A stretch of DNA of 64,000 bases from Pluralibacter sp. (lineage in GTDB: Bacteria > Pseudomonadota > Gammaproteobacteria > Enterobacterales > Enterobacteriaceae), in assembly GCF_019237635.1 (NCBI RefSeq), contig NZ_JAFAGS010000154.1, forward strand, positions 1 to 64,000, given 5' to 3'. The number at the start of each line of letters is the position of its first letter. Position 1 is the stretch's first letter. Both the position numbers and the translations under genes were made by a program. Below the pieces are notes generated by a model that had not been told where the DNA came from, made no database searches, and saw only the letters and a list, made by a program, of their open reading frames with translations. Below, in pieces: positions 59,607-64,000 of this stretch.

Positions 59607-60841
59607 TATGCAAACTCCAGAATAAATGCCACACCAGATGCGCCATTACCGCCCTGATATACTGTATTGGTGAACGCAACATCATATGCGCCACCGCCGC
59701 CGCCGCCAGGTACCTGTGCGTTAGTCCCGCGACCGTTACCAGAGCGTCCTCCGCTTCCCCACAGACTGCCGCCACCACTGCCATTTATGAAGTAAGCGCC
59801 CGCCTGACCGTCATTACCTATACCACCGGTAATGTTCAGAATGCCCCCGGTAGCTGTTCCGCCAGCGCCGCCTGGCGTGGATGTCGACGATGTATAACCA
59901 CCTTTACGACCGCCGCCCGCGACCATCCCGGCAAATGTCGTATTCCCGCCATCGTTCTGACCTGTACCACCCGCGCCAATCGTAATTGTCCTGTTCACGA
60001 TGTCAGACAGGTTGAAGAGCCCAAAGCATGTCCCGCCTGCGCCGCCGCCTGCTCCAGAGAAGGTCTGTGTTGTATTTGTTGCCTGGCAGTTTCCACCACT
60101 ACCACCGGCTCCGGTGATGATCGACAGCAATGTTTTTGTCCCTGGCGTCTCCACATACAACGTGGACGCGTTGTAGACACGAACACCTATTAACCGACCG
60201 ACAACGTCACTCGCCAGCCCTCCTGATAAATGAAGGTTTTCGAGAACTTTGTCAATCAGTCCGGCGTCGGCCATTTCTTTGAGCGCATTCTTGATAAGCG
60301 GATACTGAGAGTGTGGATTCGCTTTCGCCTCATGCGCTTTGACCTGCTTATCGACATAGCTCTTTACCTCGATGACCGCATCGTCGACATATTTTCGGGT
60401 TGCCAGCACGACTGAGGGGTCGATTTTTAATGTGATCGCCGACGTACTCGAGACAACAAGAATCATGCGAATGGTCTGCGTTCGACCGCTCCCCTCGGCC
60501 AGTAACGGCTTGTAGGTTTCCGGGCAGTTGGCAACAGCAATCAAAATGCCATCGTCATCATAAAGACCGATTTCACGGATGAAGAAACCGCCCTCATTTT
60601 CCGGGATAATTTGCTCGGCAATAATCTGACCGGCATCGTTAGCATCCACGCCCAGTGAATTAATCGGCGCAATGCGGGTCTGGTTAATGAGCTTTGTCTG
60701 AGCCGGGTCAGGGGTCGGCAATGTACCGCCTCCGTCACCGACGGCCATTTGTGTAATATTCAGTTTGGTACCGAGCGCGGTCGCGTTTGCCAGTCGCGCC
60801 GCGCCCTGATTGGTCAGGATGGCAAAATATTTTGTTGTCAT
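59606..60841 (-). CDS. H: Tail fibre protein, P2 gpH-like with glycine-rich tip
   Basis: 411-residue fibre. Residues 1-205 are the constant part: a P2 gpH N-terminus that binds the baseplate (KYFAILTNQGAARLANATAL, ENEGGFFIREIGLYDDDG) and a short coiled shaft. After the crossover codons (VLENLHLSGG) the variable part (206-411) is extremely glycine-rich with GGGGG and GGAGG clusters, resembling polyglycine-sandwich adhesin tips. The start ATG overlaps the gpI stop. Inversion would replace residues 206-411. Confidence 0.92.
   Translation of the reverse strand: MTTKYFAILTNQGAARLANATALGTKLNITQMAVGDGGGTLPTPDPAQTKLINQTRIAPINSLGVDANDAGQIIAEQIIPENEGGFFIREIGLYDDDGILIAVANCPETYKPLLAEGSGRTQTIRMILVVSSTSAITLKIDPSVVLATRKYVDDAVIEVKSYVDKQVKAHEAKANPHSQYPLIKNALKEMADAGLIDKVLENLHLSGGLASDVVGRLIGVRVYNASTLYVETPGTKTLLSIITGAGGSGGNCQATNTTQTFSGAGGGAGGTCFGLFNLSDIVNRTITIGAGGTGQNDGGNTTFAGMVAGGGRKGGYTSSTSTPGGAGGTATGGILNITGGIGNDGQAGAYFINGSGGGSLWGSGGRSGNGRGTNAQVPGGGGGGAYDVAFTNTVYQGGNGASGVAFILEFA
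60221..60246 (-). repeat. Right crossover site (hix/gix-like)
   Basis: Minus strand TTCTCGAAAACC TT CATTTATCAGGA: its first half matches hixL (TTCTTGAAAACC), the second half is weaker. It is inverted relative to 58147-58172, aligns with it in reading frame (16 of 26 bases the same) and shares the core AAC-TT. Confidence 0.7.
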
Positions 60842-61449
60842 GCGCTTACTCGCAGGTTATCAATCAGATGAATGGCCGAAGCCGGATAAAACTCACCACC
60901 GACGACAATTTCCCCGGCGGCATAGGGATAAACGGTTAACAGGTCGCCGTCGTAGCAGCTTGCGCCCACATAAGCGCGCCCGGTGGTGCTCAGGCTGATA
61001 GCGAGCCCGGTCAGGTGTCGGCTTGCCGGTTTTGCCCCTTCAATCAGCCGCTCGAGCTCGAGGTACATCTCATCGGTGATGCCGGTCTCGAGTACGCCTA
61101 CCACAAGCCGGAAAGTTGCCGGCTCTTCGTTGAGTTCCCACCACTCCTTAACTTCAATCAGATAGCCCAGCGGCTCCACCACGCGCCGTAATGCGGCGAT
61201 GGTGCCTTTGTGGGCGTGAACGTAAAATGCCGAAGCGATAACGCTACGTTTTGTCGCCTCCGGCCAGTTCTCATCCCACCGGTCAACCGAAAACGCCCAC
61301 GCCAGATAGGGCAGCAACCGCACCGGGCAGGTGCGCCAGTTCCACAACGTGCGAAGCGGTACCGGCACACGCTCGATATCTGCGGCCGCGCGGGCGGCGG
61401 CAACCTCCAGCACCGACGAGCCAACGGGCAACAGCCGGTTATCACTCAT
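60838..61449 (-). CDS. I: Baseplate protein (P2 gpI-like)
   Basis: 203-residue protein starting MSDNRLLPVGSSVLEVAAAR with LPYLAWAFSVDRWDENWPEA near residue 48, the gpI family hallmark. It forms part of the baseplate wedge linking to the fibre. ATG 61449 overlaps the gpJ end by 8 bases and its stop overlaps the gpH start, giving a coupled J-I-H series. Confidence 0.95.
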   Translation of the reverse strand: MSDNRLLPVGSSVLEVAAARAAADIERVPVPLRTLWNWRTCPVRLLPYLAWAFSVDRWDENWPEATKRSVIASAFYVHAHKGTIAALRRVVEPLGYLIEVKEWWELNEEPATFRLVVGVLETGITDEMYLELERLIEGAKPASRHLTGLAISLSTTGRAYVGASCYDGDLLTVYPYAAGEIVVGGEFYPASAIHLIDNLRVSA

Positions 61450-62350
61450 CGGCACCCCCGTCAGCGATGCTGTATTCGGTGCAACAGGATGCCTGGTATT
61501 TACTGAGCACAATGTCAGCCAGTGGCGCGGTCAGTTCGACACGCTGCACCCCTTCGACGTGAAGGGCGGCATAAATGGCTGACTGACGAATGTCGCGGCC
61601 CAGTCGCTGTTGTGCGGTGATATACGCTTTGAGTTTTTCTTCAGCGGCCTGACGGATAGGCTCGGCTTCCGGCCCCGGATAAAAATAAAGGGTTGCGTCA
61701 ATCTGGTACGGCACGATTTCAGCACTCTGCACCGTCACCCGGTCGCCTACGGGGCGCACCTCTTCAGCGTTCAGCGCTTTTTCCACGACGGCCAGCAGAT
61801 CATCGGATGCGGTGCCGTCATCCTCGCGTGAAAGTACGGTGATGGTCACACAGGCCGGTGACGGGCTGACAACCGAGATATCAGCGACCCGCCCGTCAGC
61901 GCTGCGGCCGTGGTATTCATATGCGCCGACCGGGCCAGCCACGCTGAGCCCCTCATACGCCTGTTGTGCGCGTAGCCGTAAATCAGCGTCAGATTCCATG
62001 ACCGCCGGTGTCGGCGGGATGGTGCTGTCGTCGGCAGGCGTCACAACCTGACGCGCGGTGTTGTTGTTACCGGCCATGACGTCGAGATCGTTATTATTCG
62101 CATAGGCCAGTGTGCAGCCTTTCCCGGCATCGTTCACACGCTGACGCCAGATGACCTCACGATAGGTGTTTTCCTCCAGATACTTCACCAGTGGCTCAGA
62201 CTCGAGGGCGAGAGCGCGCGCAACAGCGTCCTGTTGCTCTTCAGGATAAAGCGAGACCAGCGTCGCTTTGCGTTCCGCGAGAATGGTTTCAAAGTCCAGC
62301 GTTTCCACGAAGTCGGGCGCGGGGAGCTGGCTCAGGTCGATGGTTGCCAT
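61442..62350 (-). CDS. J: Baseplate assembly protein (P2 gpJ-like)
   Basis: 302-residue wedge protein of the gpJ/T4 gp6 family, starting MATIDLSQLPAPDFVETLDF, with ESDADLRLRAQQAYEGLSVA and GPVGAYEYHGRSADGRVADI. Lies 4 bases after gene W. Confidence 0.96.
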   Translation of the reverse strand: MATIDLSQLPAPDFVETLDFETILAERKATLVSLYPEEQQDAVARALALESEPLVKYLEENTYREVIWRQRVNDAGKGCTLAYANNNDLDVMAGNNNTARQVVTPADDSTIPPTPAVMESDADLRLRAQQAYEGLSVAGPVGAYEYHGRSADGRVADISVVSPSPACVTITVLSREDDGTASDDLLAVVEKALNAEEVRPVGDRVTVQSAEIVPYQIDATLYFYPGPEAEPIRQAAEEKLKAYITAQQRLGRDIRQSAIYAALHVEGVQRVELTAPLADIVLSKYQASCCTEYSIADGGADE

Positions 62351-62354
62351 AGAT

Positions 62355-62702
62355 TCAACTCACAGGGATGGTTAAAGAAAGTGGTTTGCCGGTGGCTTTT
62401 ATCTCGCCGGTCAGGTCGACAACCATCTGGCCGGTAAACTGGCGCTCGACCGTCAGCGCGCTGATGCTGATGCGCGGCTCCCACTTCAGCAGCGCCATAT
62501 AACAGGCGCACATAATTTGCAGCTTCAGCGCGTCGGTCTGCGGCATATCAATCAGGGAGAACAGCAGCGAGCCATAATCGCGCCGCATCACGCGAGAGCC
62601 GACCGGCGTTCGCAGAATGTCGCCACAGCTCTGACTGATGTGCTCAGCGTCAGTGATAGCGCGCCCGGTCTCGCGATTCATGCCGATATAACGGGTCGTC
62701 AT
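62355..62702 (-). CDS. W: Baseplate wedge protein (P2 gpW, T4 gp25-like)
   Basis: 115-residue gp25-like protein (YIGMNRETGRAITDAEHIS, ILRTPVGSRVMRRDYGS). A short subunit that nucleates the sheath. The start overlaps the end of V by 4 bases (ATGA-type). Confidence 0.95.
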   Translation of the reverse strand: MTTRYIGMNRETGRAITDAEHISQSCGDILRTPVGSRVMRRDYGSLLFSLIDMPQTDALKLQIMCACYMALLKWEPRISISALTVERQFTGQMVVDLTGEIKATGKPLSLTIPVS

Positions 62703-63340
62703 TTCGTACCCTCCGTCCAGTCACCGCCGCGCTGAATACCGCCGTGACCGTGCTTATCCACCGCCACGCCGTTTGACGTGAATTTGCCGCCGGTGTGCGC
62801 GATATTGCCGCTCATCTTCCCGCCTTTGGTGACCTCGAGCTCGGCGGTCGTCAGTTTGTTGGTGCAGACCACTTCCGGGGTATCGAGGGTGATACGGGTC
62901 TCGGCTTTCACTGTCACCACCGGCACCGTCACGGCGATGGAATCCGATGCCGTCACGTCTGCGGTTTTAATGCCGCTCACGGTCAGCGCGCCGGTCTCCG
63001 GCTCGTACTCAATAACCGCCCCATCAGGGAAGGTGATGTGAAATGCATCAGCCGACGCCGACGGTGCGGGGTGGTCATCAGAGAAAATACCGGGCAGCAC
63101 AAAGGCGGTATCGAGCTCGCCACCAATGGCAAACACGACAACCTGCTCACCCACGGACGGCGCCCACCACGAGCGAGAGCGACCGGCGCGAGCCGTCAGC
63201 CACTGAAGCCAGTCAGTAACAATGCCGCCAGTCTGGACACGACAGCGGCCGTCATCGAGGTCGATTTCGACAATGACGCCGGTGCGGATCATGTTGCGCA
63301 GGAGGCGCGATAATTCCTGAAGAGTTGCGAGAGTATTCAT
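62699..63340 (-). CDS. V: Baseplate spike protein (P2 gpV-like)
   Basis: 213-residue membrane-piercing spike: OB-fold N-terminus (GVIVEIDLDDGRCRVQTGGI, WWAPSVGEQVVV), then a triple-stranded beta-helix and the tip with VDKHGHGG, whose HxH motif binds iron in P2 gpV. I chose ATG 63340 (MNTLATLQELSRLLRN) over an upstream in-frame start. First gene of the V-W-J-I-H late transcript. Confidence 0.95.
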   Translation of the reverse strand: MNTLATLQELSRLLRNMIRTGVIVEIDLDDGRCRVQTGGIVTDWLQWLTARAGRSRSWWAPSVGEQVVVFAIGGELDTAFVLPGIFSDDHPAPSASADAFHITFPDGAVIEYEPETGALTVSGIKTADVTASDSIAVTVPVVTVKAETRITLDTPEVVCTNKLTTAELEVTKGGKMSGNIAHTGGKFTSNGVAVDKHGHGGIQRGGDWTEGTK

Positions 63341-63410
63341 ACAGGGAAGGATGCCGCCCGGTGCTCTGAGCGGCAATTGATGTGGGTTTTATGACCTGTC
63401 ACACAACATG

Positions 63411-64000
63411 CTAGTGAGGCGCTACAGAGATCTCCCGGCTGAAAGTAATAGGCTCCTTCAATTCCTCACAAACGATCTTAAATTTTATTACCCCTTGACC
63501 TTCTGAAATCGGAATTAATGTCAATTCATCGAACGTTAGCGATAGACTTTGTAATAATTTCTTGGCTCGGAGCGTTACCCTGTTCCCATCATAGCTAATC
63601 CAATTCGAGGCGTTTACTGGTTGAATTCGGTCAAATACATTAGGTAGTGTGAATTTTTCCAAGTCAGCGGATAGGATCGAGCCACCAAAATATTTCCCAC
63701 TCAATAAGCTTTTTCTGACATCACCTATATGCTTCCTCGCTTGCTGTTTTTTTCGCTCACTTTCCACCGGACTCATTGGAATGTCGATGGTTGGCTTTTT
63801 TGTGAAGATATCTTCATTATCATAATTGAGTGCCGCTATAAAACTTGGTAATTCGATATCGATATGAATATCACTTGCGACCTTTTTCCCTAAATTCTCT
63901 AATGTTGGGGATATTGTATGGGAACATTCTTCTCGACACTTAAACAAGAACAGCTTTTTATTATAAGAATCTATCTCTTTATCTGATGGTAATTTATTAT
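63411..64000 (-). CDS. Unrecognised accessory (moron) gene, 5' end beyond the window
   Basis: The frame is open to the right window edge, so at least 196 C-terminal residues are seen and the start lies outside. Lys-, Asn- and Ile-rich, with no signal or membrane helix in the visible part. Visible features: FKCREECSHTISPTLENLGK (two Cys), a basic helix ERKKQQARKHIGDVRKSLLS and a beta-rich C-terminus ending TFSREISVAPH. It is distinctly more AT-rich than the surrounding tail genes and sits between V and the expected S/R genes, where P2 has accessory orf30. Function unknown; a lysogenic-conversion or defence role is possible but unproven. Confidence 0.6.
   Translation of the reverse strand, partial: NKLPSDKEIDSYNKKLFLFKCREECSHTISPTLENLGKKVASDIHIDIELPSFIAALNYDNEDIFTKKPTIDIPMSPVESERKKQQARKHIGDVRKSLLSGKYFGGSILSADLEKFTLPNVFDRIQPVNASNWISYDGNRVTLRAKKLLQSLSLTFDELTLIPISEGQGVIKFKIVCEELKEPITFSREISVAPH

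Larger units (their letters stand above)
58147..60246. other. Invertible tail-fibre cassette
   Basis: About 2.1 kb bounded by oppositely oriented 26-base crossover-like sites and flanked by a DNA invertase. It contains two fibre C-terminal segments and two assembly chaperone genes in converging orientation (silent set on plus, expressed set on minus). Inversion would fuse the constant fibre N-terminus to the other tip, as in the Mu G and P1 C segments. Confidence 0.85.
50705..64000. mobile_element. P2-like prophage (Myoviridae tail type), left part
   Basis: Gene order ogr-D-U-T-E/E'-FII-FI-invertase/fibre-H-I-J-W-V on the minus strand is that of the P2 late region read backwards. The end next to rplS carries ogr and integrase arm-like repeats, so it is an attachment end; the prophage continues past the right window edge, where capsid, lysis, replication and integrase genes should follow. 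All late tail genes seen here are full length, so the prophage may be functional. Confidence 0.92.

Overview
The window is a chromosomal segment from a member of the Enterobacteriaceae. The core genes (mltB, pncC, recA, recX, alaS, csrA, gshA, luxS, emrRAB, proVWX, smpB, ssrA, recN, grpE, ffh, rpsP-rimM-trmD-rplS) are very close to E. coli and Salmonella proteins in length and residues and lie in nearly the E. coli order. Three things argue against E. coli K-12: an intact MFS gene at the ygaY position, codBA placed between alaE and yqaE, and no nrdHIEF next to proV. A Citrobacter-like genome is my best guess; species is not settled.

Layout. (1) 1-25630 is mostly backbone: SOS gene recA with its LexA box, the csrA-tRNA cluster (tRNA-Ser and four tRNA-Arg with tRNA-tail repeats), glutathione synthesis, luxS with the divergent sigma-E sRNA MicA, the EmrAB efflux operon with its MarR repressor, the ProU osmoprotectant importer, AlaE, cytosine uptake and deamination, and YqaE. 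(2) 25631-34400 is accessory: an HdeB-like acid chaperone, a magnesium-ATPase fragment, a 1484-residue glycine-rich autotransporter, a SymE-like toxin, an orphan type VI secretion cassette (Hcp, an L,D-transpeptidase-type effector broken by a one-base frameshift, and a small membrane protein), and an orphan PilV-like fragment. (3) 34440-39165 is an AT-rich island beside the tmRNA gene: a P4/CP4-57-type integrase and a tight three-gene operon encoding an NdpA-like nucleoid-associated protein, a PD-(D/E)XK-like nuclease candidate and an unknown partner. I read this operon as a candidate anti-phage system related to GAPS4 with an extra NdpA-like component. (4) 39166-50665 is backbone again: tmRNA, SmpB, RatA/RatB, BamE, RecN (two LexA boxes), NadK, GrpE (sigma-32 promoter), CorB, YpjD, Ffh and the rpsP operon. 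(5) From about 50700 to the right edge is a P2-like prophage inserted just beyond rplS, read from ogr inward through the tail genes (D, U, T, E/E', FII, FI) to an invertible tail-fibre cassette with its serine invertase and the baseplate genes (H, I, J, W, V). It ends in an unrecognised AT-rich gene cut by the window edge.

How parts work together: in the prophage, the invertase can exchange the distal half of the fibre gene together with its matching assembly chaperone, changing host range, while a -1 ribosomal frameshift makes the gpE-E' chaperone for tail building. In the ssrA island, the integrase provides mobility and the three-gene operon is the likely cargo.
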